A stretch of 64,000 nt of DNA, from NCBI RefSeq assembly GCF_003056355.1, contig NZ_PYVW01000012.1, positions 62,001 through 126,000 on the forward strand. Direction: 5' to 3'. Positions within the stretch are counted from its first letter, which is position 1, and every line of letters starts with the position of its first letter. This DNA is from Devosia naphthalenivorans. Lineage in GTDB: Bacteria; Pseudomonadota; Alphaproteobacteria; Rhizobiales; Devosiaceae. The position numbers and the translations under genes were made by a program. Shown in pieces: positions 1-10,562 of the stretch. Below the pieces are notes generated by a model. The model was not told the origin of the DNA and made no database searches. It saw nothing but the letters and a program-made list of their open reading frames with translations.

Positions 1-937
1 CGTTGATCCCGTCCAGCATCACATATTCAAAGGTAATGCGGCGGGCATTGGAAAGCCCCGGATAATTGCGGCAGGCTTCCAGCAATTCCTCGAGCGGCCA
101 CTTCTTGTTGATCGGCACGAGCACATCGCGCAGATCATTGTTCGTTGCATGCAGCGATATCGCCAGCATCACGTCGATCTCGCGGCCGGTCGGCTCGATG
201 AACGGCACGACACCGGAGGTCGAGAGGGTAATGCGGCGCTTGGAGAGGCTCATGCCGTCGCCGGCCGAAGCAATCAGCAGAGCCTGCTTGACGTTCTCGT
301 AGTTATAAAGCGGCTCGCCCATGCCCATCATCACGATATTGGTGATCGCGCGGGTTTCCCCGGATGGCACCAGCCCACCGTCATCGGGGCGCGTACCGCC
401 GGGAAAATCGCCCAGCCGCTCGCGCGCCATCAGCACCTGGCCCAGGATTTCGCCGGCCGTGAGGTTGCGGACAAGCTTTTGCGTACCAGTATGGCAGAAA
501 GAGCAGGTCAGGGTGCAGCCAACTTGCGAGGAAACGCAAAGCGTGCCGCGGTCCTGCTCGGGGATATAGACGGTTTCGACTTCCACGGGCGGGTAGTTCG
601 GATTGGCCGGATCGCGAAAACGGAACAACCATTTGCGGGTGCCGTCGCTCGAAACCTGCTCGGAAACGATCTCGGGGCGATCGAGGATAAAGGTGTCGCC
701 CAGCTTCTGGCGCACGCCTTTGGCCACATTGGTCATGCGGTCGAAATCGGTGGTGCCGTTGACATAGAGCCAGTTCCACAACTGGTTGGCCCGCATACGC
801 GATTCTCGGTCCGTGGTGATCCCGGCATCCACCAGCGCCGTGGCAATCTGCGCCTTGCTGAGCCCGATCAGCGAGGGCCGGCTGGCAGCAGCTGGCCGCA
901 GGGCGGTCGAATGGTCAAGGTTCAGCGCAATGCTCAT
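1..937 (-). CDS. rlmN: 23S rRNA/tRNA adenine-C2 methyltransferase RlmN (3' end cut by window edge)
   Basis: RlmN is a radical-SAM enzyme that makes 2-methyladenosine at A2503 of 23S rRNA and A37 of some tRNAs. About 312 N-terminal codons are present; the C-terminus lies beyond base 1. The radical-SAM cysteine triad CTLTCSFC is at residues 141-148 (C141, C145, C148), followed by [12 protein letters not shown] and the conserved [13 protein letters not shown] and [13 protein letters not shown] stretches. The ATG at 937 gives the N-terminus [10 protein letters not shown], which resembles the MSI(S/A)xxL start I recall from Brucella homologues. The downstream C118-equivalent and C355-equivalent acid/base cysteines cannot all be checked because of truncation. 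Confident call. Confidence 0.96.
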   Translation of the reverse strand, partial: MSIALNLDHSTALRPAAASRPSLIGLSKAQIATALVDAGITTDRESRMRANQLWNWLYVNGTTDFDRMTNVAKGVRQKLGDTFILDRPEIVSEQVSSDGTRKWLFRFRDPANPNYPPVEVETVYIPEQDRGTLCVSSQVGCTLTCSFCHTGTQKLVRNLTAGEILGQVLMARERLGDFPGGTRPDDGGLVPSGETRAITNIVMMGMGEPLYNYENVKQALLIASAGDGMSLSKRRITLSTSGVVPFIEPTGREIDVMLAISLHATNNDLRDVLVPINKKWPLEELLEACRNYPGLSNARRITFEYVMLDGIN

Positions 938-1061
938 GGGCTCGGCTTCAAGGGTTCGAAAGATCGGGAATTGGCGTGGCCCTTATCATATGGGGAGGGT
1001 TTAGGCAAAGTCACAGGGCGGTGTGGGGGTGGGAGAGAGATCGCGCCACACCCCGGATCGC

Positions 1062-1145
1062 CACCCTCGGCCTGGAGCCGAGGGGGCTATACTTTGCGGG
1101 ACTGTGAGGAAAGTACACAGCCCTCGGGTCGAGCCCGAGGGTGAC
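1062..1145. repeat. Pair of REP-like GC palindromes between rlmN and the IalB genes
   Basis: Two short palindromes face each other: one around 1062-1085 (arms CCCTCGG/CCGAGGG) and one at 1121-1145 (arms CCCTCGGG/CCCGAGGG, ending in GTGAC). They are about 35 nt apart. The rest of the 938-1190 gap shows no convincing ORF. Such paired palindromes behave like REP/BIME elements in many proteobacteria; a terminator role is possible but no T-run follows either arm. Confidence 0.6.
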
Positions 1146-1190
1146 GGCTGGTGGCTAGGCGAAATGATCGGGAAAAGCCCGAGCCTCCCC

Positions 1191-1694
1191 TTAGCAGTCC
1201 GACTTGATCGACTGCTGCGCCGCCGTAGCGCCGGAGAGGGAATACGTCTGCGTGACCTTGATGCCGTTGGCCGTGGTGCCTTCGATGACCAGGGACGAGC
1301 CGGCGCGGATTGCACTGGCGAGGGCTTCGGACTGCGAAGCATCGTCGAGCCAGGCGGCGTCGTTCTGGGTAAAGAGATTGAAGCTCTGGCCGCCCACGCT
1401 GACGGTCGCAAGGCTATCGGGCTGGAAGGTGAAGCCGGCGACCAGGTTGAATTCGCTGGCGACACTCTCGGCCGGACGGTTGGTGATGTAGATATAGGCC
1501 TGCGTATAGCCATCGGGGGTAGGCGTGACGCTTTCGGGCTTGCTCATGGCAAAGCATACGTCACCCGAGGCGTCCGTGGCGCCATAGCTGGCCCAGGCGC
1601 GGCTTTCATCCAGCAACCGCACCTGCTGTGCGCTGGCTGTGGCGGTGAGGGTCACGATGCCGGCAAGGGCGATCGCAAAGGCGTAACTGCTCAT
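1191..1694 (-). CDS. IalB-type (invasion-associated locus B) secreted protein, copy 1
   Basis: A 167-residue protein with a clear Sec signal peptide: MSSYAFAIALAGIV then TLTATASAQQ, cleaved probably after ASA. The body has the features of the IalB family (PF06776): CFAMSKPESVTP near residue 45, YIYITNRPAES, GGQSFNLF, and the closing YSLSGATAAQQSIKSDC with a terminal cysteine. Two cysteines (one near 45, one at the C-terminus) probably form a disulfide in the periplasm. An upstream in-frame ATG exists at 1772, but it places 26 uncharged residues before the signal peptide, so I prefer 1694. The neighbour at 1782-2303 is a paralogue in the same orientation. The family name comes from Bartonella, but most members are in harmless bacteria; function here unknown. 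Confidence 0.82.
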   Translation of the reverse strand: MSSYAFAIALAGIVTLTATASAQQVRLLDESRAWASYGATDASGDVCFAMSKPESVTPTPDGYTQAYIYITNRPAESVASEFNLVAGFTFQPDSLATVSVGGQSFNLFTQNDAAWLDDASQSEALASAIRAGSSLVIEGTTANGIKVTQTYSLSGATAAQQSIKSDC

Positions 1695-1781
1695 GGGGGC
1701 CTCAGCAAAGACAAAGGGCGAAGGGCCAGCGGCCCATCGCCCAGTTATGGGGAAACGCCCCAAGTGGGGCAACCCGGAAAA

Positions 1782-2303
1782 CTATTGGCAGGCGGCGTCG
1801 ATCGCGTTGACGGCCGCCGTTGCACCAGAGAGCGAATAGGTATCGACCGTATCGGTTCCACGCTGGCTGGTGCCCCTGACCACCAGATTGCTGCCGGCCT
1901 TGAAGGCCTGGACGAACCCGGCTTCATCACCCGTAGAGGCCAGCCAGCCCGCCGAACCTTCGGTGACCATCGGGTAGGACTTGCCATCGATGGTGGCGCT
2001 CGCCTTGGCATCGCTGGTGTTATAGGGATAGCCGATAATGGTCTGCACTTCGTTCTTGGTGCCCATCCCCTTGCGGTGAATGATCATGAAGTGGATCGGA
2101 TCGCGATTGGCGCCGGCTGGCTCGCTGGACGTGGGCGTGGCGGACACATAGCAGATTACCCCGCTTGCGTCATTGGCCTGCCAGGCCGTCCAGGCGTTGA
2201 AAGTACCCAGCTCGGTCGCCTGCTGCGCCTGAGCGGCAGGGGCCAGAGCCATGATCGCGCCGACCGCGAGCCCAAGGACCAGGCTACCGGTTTTCGTCGT
2301 CAT
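1782..2303 (-). CDS. IalB-type secreted protein, copy 2
   Basis: A 173-residue paralogue of the downstream gene. The signal peptide MTTKTGSLVLGLAVG... ends at APAAQAQQ. Shared body motifs are VICYVSATP, a HFMIIHRKG strand where IalB proteins have their conserved ITxRP, KSYPMVTEGSAGWL, and the ending YSLSGATAAVNAIDAACQ, which matches the copy-1 ending YSLSGATAAQQSIKSDC. Two starts are possible: ATG 2315 lies directly against the AAGAGG ribosome-binding site, too close to use, whereas ATG 2303 sits 12 nt away, so 2303 is chosen. Gap to copy 1 is 87 nt. Probably exported to the periplasm; molecular role unknown. Confidence 0.8.
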   Translation of the reverse strand: MTTKTGSLVLGLAVGAIMALAPAAQAQQATELGTFNAWTAWQANDASGVICYVSATPTSSEPAGANRDPIHFMIIHRKGMGTKNEVQTIIGYPYNTSDAKASATIDGKSYPMVTEGSAGWLASTGDEAGFVQAFKAGSNLVVRGTSQRGTDTVDTYSLSGATAAVNAIDAACQ

Positions 2304-2489
2304 CGCCAAAATCATCCTCTTGTTCTGAGAGTTCCGGTTCGGGGGAAGCTGCCCGCGTAGTTTGCCCTGAACATGGTTACCAAGATGTCAAACGCCGCCG
2401 CATCCGACCGTATTTGTCTCAATAGCGAGGCAAACGCGGCGGGAATTTGGCGAGTGCAGGCTCATGTCTGCCGGTTTGCGCTGCCGGGG

Positions 2490-2504
2490 TTAACATTGTG
2501 CTAA
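2490..2504. promoter_or_regulatory. CtrA-like half-perfect box (TTAA-N7-CTAA)
   Basis: TTAACATTGTGCTAA matches 7 of 8 positions of the CtrA consensus TTAA-N7-TTAA and is the same variant as the third box in the candidate oriC. It lies 187 nt upstream of the IalB copy-2 start and just beyond the thpR stop. The remainder of the 2304-2519 gap holds a TTGACA-like hexamer on the minus strand without a convincing -10. Confidence 0.3.
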
Positions 2505-2519
2505 CACTTGCGTGACCGC

Positions 2520-3059
2520 TCAGGCCGCCAGCGGATAGCTCTGCTCCACCACATAGGGGCCGCCGCCCACCGAATCCCGGCTGGAATAAAGCACGAACCG
2601 CCCTACCGGAAAGCTCAGCGGCTCGAACCGCCCGGCCTCGGAAATAAAGCGGGCGACTTCCATGGCATTGCCGCCCCGCAACCGGGCCAGCGTCACATGC
2701 GGCACGAACTTGCGCCCCTCGGGCGCGAGCCCCGCACGTTGCAGCACGCGCTCCTGCGCCGCCTGCAGCCGGGTGAGGCTTTCGCTGGGTTCGACGCCGG
2801 CATAGAGGGCGCGCGGCTTGTCCCCGCCAAAGGTGCCCAGATGGGTGAGCCGCACATCGAAGGGCATGGAGTTGGACAGCCGATCCAGGCTTTGCGCAAC
2901 CTCGTCGGCGGTCTGTCCATCCACATCGCCGATGAAGCGCAGCGTGATGTGATAATTGTCGGCGTCGATCCAGCGCGCACCGGTCAATCCACCGCGCTTG
3001 AGGGAAAGCGCAAACCCAATGTCGGCCGGAATTTCAAGGCCGGTAAAGAGCCGAGGCAT
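2520..3059 (-). CDS. thpR: RNA 2',3'-cyclic phosphodiesterase (2H family)
   Basis: A 179-residue 2H phosphoesterase that opens 2',3'-cyclic phosphates on RNA (also known as the LigT ligase). Both catalytic HxTx motifs are present: HITL at residues 37-40 and HVTL at 121-124. The MPRLFTGLEIPADI start is typical of the family, and length is normal. It is the last gene of a short leftward group; there is no obvious partner nearby. The start ATG at 3059 has a GAGGAGGG-like ribosome-binding site just upstream on the minus strand. Physiological substrate in bacteria is unsettled. Confidence 0.92.
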   Translation of the reverse strand: MPRLFTGLEIPADIGFALSLKRGGLTGARWIDADNYHITLRFIGDVDGQTADEVAQSLDRLSNSMPFDVRLTHLGTFGGDKPRALYAGVEPSESLTRLQAAQERVLQRAGLAPEGRKFVPHVTLARLRGGNAMEVARFISEAGRFEPLSFPVGRFVLYSSRDSVGGGPYVVEQSYPLAA

Positions 3060-3258
3060 GAACCCTCCTCTTTCGAGTCAATCTGGCGATTCGAAAAGAG
3101 CCTAACACGGATGCGTTTCCGGGCCAGTCGAATCGTCGCAACCGGCAGCAAGACATCTTGTAATGGACTGATCCTCAATCCATATTGTCGATCAAGTGGC
3201 AACCAATGCCCACCGGCGGTGCAATACATCGCTTTTCAATTGGGAAAGGAAACCGACT

Positions 3259-4029
3259 ATGGCTGAATATGACCGTCAGACCCTCGGTGCGCGGGCCGGC
3301 TCGGCCTTGGCCATCGACGAGGGCCTTCGCAGCTACATGCTGCGCGTCTACAATTACATGGGTATTGGCCTTGTGGTGACCGGGCTTGCCGCCTGGTTCG
3401 CCGCCGCAGCCGCCATCACCACCAACCCCGATGCTGCCGTAGGCCAGCTGGCCAATGGCCAGTATGTCACGCAGTGGGGTTATCTGCTGTTCGCAAGCCC
3501 GCTGCAGTGGGTCGTGATGCTGGCGCCGCTGGCCTTCGTGCTGGTCCTCAGCTTCGGCATCAACAAGCTTTCCGTGCCGGCCGCACAGGCGACCTTCTGG
3601 GCCTTCGCGGCCATCATGGGCCTGTCGCTCTCCTCGATCTTCCTGGTTTATACCGACGCGTCCATCGCCAAGGTGTTCTTCATCACCGCCGCCACCTTCG
3701 GTGCCATGAGCCTTTACGGCTACACCACCAAGCGTGACCTGACGGGGATGGGCAGCTTCCTGATGATGGGGCTGATCGGTCTGATCATCGCGTCGGTCGT
3801 CAACATCTTCATGCAGTCTTCCATGCTCGAGTTTGCCATCTCGGCCGTGGGCGTGCTGATCTTCGTTGGCCTGACCGCCTATGACACCCAGAAGATCAAG
3901 GAAGGCTATGACGAAGCGCATGGCGCCGAAGTCCTGGCCAAGGGCGCCATCATGGGCGCGCTGAGCCTCTACCTCGACTTCATCAACCTGTTCATGATGC
4001 TGCTCCGCCTGTTCGGCAACCGCGAGTAA
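3259..4029 (+). CDS. Bax inhibitor-1/YccA family inner membrane protein
   Basis: A 256-residue protein with about seven hydrophobic segments and the family pattern: N-terminal MAEYDRQTLGARAGSALAID, LRSYMLRVYNYMGIGL at the first helix, YGYTTKRDL in the middle, and GLTAYDTQKIKEGYDEA near residue 220, whose acidic residues correspond to the Ca2+/pH-sensing aspartates of BI-1 proteins. Family members act as calcium leak channels or interact with FtsH; the role in bacteria is poorly known. The ORF can be extended upstream to 3196, but ATG 3259 has GGAAAGGA 8 nt before it and matches the usual N-terminus. A strong terminator follows. Confidence 0.93.
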   Translation: MAEYDRQTLGARAGSALAIDEGLRSYMLRVYNYMGIGLVVTGLAAWFAAAAAITTNPDAAVGQLANGQYVTQWGYLLFASPLQWVVMLAPLAFVLVLSFGINKLSVPAAQATFWAFAAIMGLSLSSIFLVYTDASIAKVFFITAATFGAMSLYGYTTKRDLTGMGSFLMMGLIGLIIASVVNIFMQSSMLEFAISAVGVLIFVGLTAYDTQKIKEGYDEAHGAEVLAKGAIMGALSLYLDFINLFMMLLRLFGNRE

Positions 4030-4059
4030 GCAACCAGCGAATTGGTTGGACGATAAACG

Positions 4060-4096
4060 GGACCGCAGCTTACAACAGCTGCGGTCCTTTTCTTTT
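4060..4096 (+). terminator. Rho-independent terminator of the BI-1 gene
   Basis: A perfect 11-bp stem (GGACCGCAGCT / AGCTGCGGTCC) with loop TACAAC is followed by TTTTCTTTT. It ends only 14 nt before the GTG start of the acetyltransferase gene. Confidence 0.9.
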
Positions 4097-4110
4097 GCCG
4101 AGCGCCTCCA

Positions 4111-4608
4111 GTGTCCGATTACTCTCTCCGCCAGTTTCATTGGGGCGACGTGCCCGCCATAACGGCAATCTACAAGCACTACGTGGAAAACACGGCGATC
4201 ACCTTCGATACCGAAGTGCCAAGCGAATCCGCGATCGCCGAGAAGTACGCCCATCTGGTCGCGCTGGGGCATCCGCTGATCGTGGCGGAACTGGATGGCA
4301 GGACAATCGGCTACGCCTATGCCTCCTTCTATCGGCCGCGGGCCGCCTACCGCTTCACCTGCGAGGATTCGATCTACCTGCACCCGGATGCCAAGGGGCG
4401 CGGCATCGGCAAGGCGCTGCTGACCGAATTGCTGCTGCAGTCACGTGCCTTCGGGTTCCGCCAGATGATCGCGGTGATTACCGCCGACACAGCCAACTCG
4501 ATCGCCATCCACGAAAAATTCGGCTTCCGCCATGTCGGGCGCTACGAAGCGGTCGGCTTCAAGTTCGACCGCTGGCACGACATCGTGCACCTGCAACTGG
4601 CGCTTTAG
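4111..4608 (+). CDS. GNAT N-acetyltransferase, phosphinothricin-acetyltransferase-like
   Basis: A 165-residue GNAT enzyme resembling the Pat/Bar/YwnH group, which acetylate the amino group of phosphinothricin, methionine sulfoximine or related amino acids. Seen in sequence: VENTAITFDTEVPS near residue 25, YAYASFYRPRAAYRFTCEDS around 75-90, the acetyl-CoA-binding HPDAKGRGIGKALL (R/Q-x-x-G-x-G/A) near 97, and NSIAIHEKFGFRHVG near 130. It starts at GTG 4111 with a poor ribosome-binding site and lies immediately after a terminator, so its promoter must overlap that hairpin or expression depends on readthrough. Substrate is inferred only from family resemblance. Confidence 0.88.
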   Translation: MSDYSLRQFHWGDVPAITAIYKHYVENTAITFDTEVPSESAIAEKYAHLVALGHPLIVAELDGRTIGYAYASFYRPRAAYRFTCEDSIYLHPDAKGRGIGKALLTELLLQSRAFGFRQMIAVITADTANSIAIHEKFGFRHVGRYEAVGFKFDRWHDIVHLQLAL

Positions 4609-4632
4609 GGCGTGGCACAGAAGGGATCCATC

Positions 4633-4731
4633 AGTAGACCTCATCCTGAGCTTGTCGAAGGACGGGGGCGTGGCACCCAATCCTCCGCTCGCTCGACCTT
4701 ATGGTTCGACAGGCTCACCATCAGGTCTACT
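4633..4731. repeat. Dispersed inverted repeat, family R1 copy a
   Basis: An imperfect inverted repeat with 27-nt arms at 4633-4659 and 4705-4731. The arms begin AGTAGACCTCATC and include GAGC(C/T)TGTCGAA and GGTTCGACAGGCTCACC. Copies of the same unit occur at 12236-12335 and 23812-23898. It fills the convergent gap between the acetyltransferase and the DUF2794 gene. Confidence 0.75.
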
Positions 4732-4743
4732 CGGAAGCCAGCT

Positions 4744-5133
4744 CTACCCCACCACAACCAGATCCGGATCGAGCACCCGGAGCACCAGGCTCAGCTCATG
4801 CCCGCGCTTCAGAATACGCCCCTGCTGGTTGGTGACCGCATACTGGCCTTGGCGGTTGCGCAAGCGTGGGGTTTTTTCGATGATAAACAGCGGGCGCTCC
4901 GAAACGCGCGCATAGACCGAGAACACGGCCCGCTCCTTGAGGAAATCCATCGCATAGTCGCGCCAGTCGCCTTGGGCGACCTTGCGGCCATAGACATTGA
5001 GGATGAGTGCCAGCTCCCTGCGGTCGAACGCCACGATGGCCGGCACTTTGGTGGGTGCGGGCTGGGGCGCTTCGTGCGCGGTATGCACGAGCGCCAGACT
5101 GACCGCCTTGTCGTTCGGGTTACGGCTATGCAC
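4744..5133 (-). CDS. DUF2794 family protein
   Basis: A 129-residue protein matching the alphaproteobacterial DUF2794 family: VAFDRRELALILNVYGRKVA (about residues 34-53), GDWRDYAMDFL, RAVFSVYARVSERPLF, and RQGQYAV...GRILKRGHELSLVLRVL. No signal peptide or membrane segment. Function unknown. The start is GTG at 5133, with AGGAGGT about 10 nt upstream; no ATG in frame is better. It is read toward the R1 repeat. Confidence 0.88.
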   Translation of the reverse strand: MHSRNPNDKAVSLALVHTAHEAPQPAPTKVPAIVAFDRRELALILNVYGRKVAQGDWRDYAMDFLKERAVFSVYARVSERPLFIIEKTPRLRNRQGQYAVTNQQGRILKRGHELSLVLRVLDPDLVVVG

Positions 5134-5292
5134 CGGTCCGATGACCTCCTGTTGTCAACGTCCTGTCATGATCGCGGCAATTACCAGATGATGCAAGCGT
5201 GGCACTGCGGAAAGACAAAATACCCCAATTCGGACACAGTTTGTCCCTCACCGCGCCAGAATGCGAGGTCAGCTTCTCTCCATTGCCTCCAG

Positions 5293-5403
5293 TGACTGGC
5301 ACCCGGGCCTACCGAGCCCCCAAACCTTGAAGCCCGGGTGTCAGCCACAATTGAGTTGACCAGTCAGACTTCTCCCGTCCTTGCCCCCAGGGACGGGATT
5401 TTT
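5293..5403 (+). ncRNA. Candidate structured RNA or REP-like element ending in a terminator
   Basis: Nested stems on the plus strand: outer TGACTGG (5293-5299) with CCAGTCA (5360-5366), and directly inside it CACCCGGGC (5300-5308) with GCCCGGGTG (5332-5340). A terminator-type hairpin follows. No ORF of note fills the 5134-5407 gap. I do not recognise an Rfam family; it could be a small regulatory RNA, or an intergenic palindrome that happens to precede a terminator. No clear promoter was found upstream. Confidence 0.35.
5374..5403 (+). terminator. Intrinsic terminator, plus strand
   Basis: CCCGTCC (5374-5380), a 10-nt loop, GGACGGG (5391-5397), then A and TTTTT. The T-run is on the plus strand only, while both flanking genes are on the minus strand, so it must end some plus-strand transcript, which supports an RNA gene in this gap. 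Confidence 0.7.
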
Positions 5404-5407
5404 GTGT

Positions 5408-6145
5408 CTATTGATCGAACGCTGCCGCGCCCAGGATCGGGCCGGGCAGTCCATCCTGCTCCTGCTGCACGATCACCGCGATGCCGGTGCTGGTATCGGC
5501 GAGGACTTCGGGAATGGGCAGCTTGAGATTGGCGCCGCTGGCGCTCTCCCACATGCCCAACACCTGCCGCCCCGTGACCACCTGCGTATAAGCCATGGTC
5601 TTGCCGGCATTCTCGCCCTTGTCGATCGCCACGTCCGCCCGGTCGAGATAGGTAATCATCCACACCACGGCATCGGCCAGCCCGCCATTGGGCGGAATGG
5701 CGATCTTGAGCATGTCCTCTTCGCGGGTGATGTCGACCTTGAGCGGCAAGGCAACCCCATCCAGCGCCCGATGCACGTCGTTGCGGCGCGAGCCGACGAC
5801 GCCCTTGCGGCCATTGACCACCATCTGCGGCGTATAGATGCGCGAAGAACCCCAGCTTTCGGCATAGGCCCGCTGCCGGTCCGAAAAGGCGGCATGGGCG
5901 AAGGTGTCCTTCCAGCCCACATAGTCCCAATAATCGACATGATAGGCCAGGGCGATGACGTCTTCTTCCTGAGCCAGCCCGGTCAGCAGCGCATCGGCCG
6001 GCGGGCAGGACGAGCAGCCCTGGCTGGTGAAGAGTTCGACCACGGCCTTGGGGCGTGCTCGCATGTTCTCGGCGCCGGCGGGTGCCGCCAGCAAGCCAAG
6101 GGCGACCAGGCCAAGGGCCATGCGGAAGTATGGGCTTTTCGTCAT
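5408..6145 (-). CDS. DUF1223 thioredoxin-like exported protein
   Basis: A 245-residue DUF1223 protein. A signal peptide (MTKSPYFRMALGLVALGLL to APAGAEN) precedes VELFTSQGCSSCPPAD, the family's CxxC motif in a thioredoxin-like fold, then YHVDYWDYVGWKDTFA and YTPQMVVNGR. Probably a periplasmic thiol protein; no established activity. ATG 6145 is chosen over an extended ORF start at 6259 because it gives the normal signal peptide. Its 3' end is close to the plus-strand terminator at 5374-5403. Confidence 0.88.
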   Translation of the reverse strand: MTKSPYFRMALGLVALGLLAAPAGAENMRARPKAVVELFTSQGCSSCPPADALLTGLAQEEDVIALAYHVDYWDYVGWKDTFAHAAFSDRQRAYAESWGSSRIYTPQMVVNGRKGVVGSRRNDVHRALDGVALPLKVDITREEDMLKIAIPPNGGLADAVVWMITYLDRADVAIDKGENAGKTMAYTQVVTGRQVLGMWESASGANLKLPIPEVLADTSTGIAVIVQQEQDGLPGPILGAAAFDQ

Positions 6146-6228
6146 GGGCAGAGTTGTAAGCCGCCGTGATCGGGCGCCGCTAGTCAAAAGAGGGTGAGAG
6201 TCTGATTTAGCGGAGCTGTGTCGCCGCC

Positions 6229-6260
6229 AAAACAAAATGGCGGCCACGGGGGCCGCCATT
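6229..6260 (-). terminator. Terminator of acnA
   Basis: On the minus strand a 9-bp stem AATGGCGGC/GCCGCCATT (6252-6260 and 6236-6244) is followed by TTGTTTT. It lies 22 nt beyond the acnA stop. Confidence 0.85.
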
Positions 6261-6282
6261 GATCGCTTGCAACAGAAGGGCT

Positions 6283-8955
<2,673 letters not shown>

Positions 8956-9124
8956 GGTGTTCCGCCCTAATCTTGTCGGTTGCGGCGGCGCGCCGGCCCG
9001 GGGAAACCCCCGTAAACCGCTCAACAGCGCTGCCTTTCCTGGAATGAATCCAATCTACAAGGGCTTATAGAGAACAACGATGGGGCTTGCCAGCCCGACC
9101 TTTCGTTCAATACGAGAAGGGGTC

Positions 9125-9757
9125 ATGACCGATCGGCAAGTCTTTCCCCCGCTGGCATTGCGCGCCGAAGGCCTTGCCTGCGGACGCGGAGGCATGGCGC
9201 TTTCCCGTGATCTGACATTTTCGGTGGAGCCCGGTCAGTGCATGCTGCTGCGCGGGCCAAACGGCACCGGCAAGACGACGCTGCTGTTGACCCTTGCCGG
9301 GATCGTTTCGCCGCTGGAGGGATCGTTCGCGCTGCAGGGGTCAGATGACGATAGCCCCATGCTGCACTATTGCGGCCATCGCAATGCGGTCAAACCACGG
9401 CTGTCGGTCCGGGAAAATCTCGAATTCTGGCGCAGCATGAACGGCCCAACCGGGATAGCCGCCGATGCAGCGCTGGCGGAAGTGGGCCTGGGCAAATTGC
9501 GGGATCTGGACGCCGGTTATCTCTCGGCCGGGCAGACACGGCGCCTGGCCCTCGCACGCTTGCTGGTGAGCCTGCGGCCGCTGTGGCTGTTAGATGAACC
9601 GACCGCGGCGCTTGATGCGGCCGGGCACGAGCTGGTCTCGAAGCTGATCGACCGGCACCTGGGCGTGGGCGGTCTCGCCATCGCCGCCACGCACGACCCC
9701 ATCACCCTGCCCGGCCCCGGCCGTCTCCACACTCTACTGCTTGGAGCAGAGGCTTGA
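9125..9757 (+). CDS. ccmA: Heme exporter ATP-binding subunit CcmA
   Basis: ATPase of the CcmAB(CD) complex that releases holo-CcmE during cytochrome c maturation at the inner membrane. 210 residues. Walker A GPNGTGKTT (around residues 45-53), signature LSAGQTRRLALARL, Walker B LWLLDEPTAALD and the H-loop ATHDP are all present. Start ATG 9125 has GAAGG 5 nt upstream; the ORF extends to 9080 but that lacks a better site. The last codons overlap the TTG start of ccmB by 4 nt, so translation is coupled. Confidence 0.95.
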   Translation: MTDRQVFPPLALRAEGLACGRGGMALSRDLTFSVEPGQCMLLRGPNGTGKTTLLLTLAGIVSPLEGSFALQGSDDDSPMLHYCGHRNAVKPRLSVRENLEFWRSMNGPTGIAADAALAEVGLGKLRDLDAGYLSAGQTRRLALARLLVSLRPLWLLDEPTAALDAAGHELVSKLIDRHLGVGGLAIAATHDPITLPGPGRLHTLLLGAEA

Positions 9758-10407
9758 ACGCTTTCGCCGCCATGTTGGGCCGCGAATTGCGGTTGGCACT
9801 GCGCGGCGGCGGGGACGTGCTGACGCTGGTGCTGTTCTTCGTGATCGTCGGGGCCATCGTTCCGTTTGCCGTAGGGCCCGACAAGGCGCTGCTGGAGCGG
9901 ATCGCGCCCGGCATTGTCTGGATCGCGGCGTTTTTGGCAATGCTGCTGGGGCTCGACCGGCTGTTCCGCCCCGACTATGAGGACGGCACGCTGACGCTGT
10001 TGCGCCATGCCGACCTGCCCCTGAGTGCTGCCATTGCCGCAAAAGTGATTGCCCATTGGCTGGTCTCCGCCGTCCCGCTGATCCTCGCTTCACCCGTACT
10101 GACGGTGTTGCTGGCAATGGAAGGAGACGCGTTCTGGCGGACGGTTCTGTCGCTCCTCCTGGGCACCCCTGCCCTGGCGGCGTTCGGGGCCATCGGCGCC
10201 GCCGTAACCGTGTCGATCCGGCGCGGGGGGCTGATTGCCCCCATCCTGATTGCGCCGCTCTCCATACCCGTGCTGATCTTCGGCGTCGGCGCCATCACGG
10301 CTACGCAATCGAGCGCGGCGCTGCTGTTTCTTGCGGCATTGAGCCTCATGGCAGCGGCTTTGGCTCCCTTCGCCGCCGCCCTTGCGATAAGTTCGGCTGA
10401 AGATTAG
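9754..10407 (+). CDS. ccmB: Heme exporter membrane subunit CcmB
   Basis: 217-residue polytopic partner of CcmA, with about six hydrophobic segments. Typical N-terminus MNAFAAMLGRELRLALRGGGDVL, then FFVIVGAIVPFAVGPDKALLERIAPGIVW split across the first two helices, and LFRPDYEDGTLTLL. The start is TTG at 9754, inside the ccmA stop. Unlike most ccm operons, a 150-nt gap carrying an inverted repeat separates it from ccmC. Confidence 0.94.
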   Translation: MNAFAAMLGRELRLALRGGGDVLTLVLFFVIVGAIVPFAVGPDKALLERIAPGIVWIAAFLAMLLGLDRLFRPDYEDGTLTLLRHADLPLSAAIAAKVIAHWLVSAVPLILASPVLTVLLAMEGDAFWRTVLSLLLGTPALAAFGAIGAAVTVSIRRGGLIAPILIAPLSIPVLIFGVGAITATQSSAALLFLAALSLMAAALAPFAAALAISSAED

Positions 10408-10445
10408 AGCCATGGACGTTCTGATGATGCGCAATATGCTACCGG

Positions 10446-10521
10446 GTCATTCCCGCGAAAGCGGGAACCTCTGTTGGCGGATGCACGAAGAAAACGGAGG
10501 TTCCCGCTTTCGCGGGAATTA
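10446..10521. repeat. Long inverted repeat R3 between ccmB and ccmC
   Basis: Arms of about 25 nt: 10446-10471 begins GTCATTCCCGCGAAAGCGGG and 10497-10521 is its near-perfect reverse complement. Each arm itself folds (CCCGC-GAAA-GCGGG). The arms are separated by 25 nt. No T-run follows. The pattern is that of a BIME-like repeat pair inserted in the operon. Confidence 0.8.
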
Positions 10522-10562
10522 CCCAGTGGGTTGCCCCAACCCTCAATGGTGAATTTAGGCCC

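Noticed and set aside
940..960. GGTTCGAAA sequence upstream of rlmN resembling a tRNA T-loop
   Set aside because: No acceptor stem, D-arm or anticodon arm could be built around it.
3175..4383. 402-codon minus-strand frame opposite the BI-1 gene
   Set aside because: His/Glu/Gln-rich antisense shadow crossing a strong plus-strand terminator.
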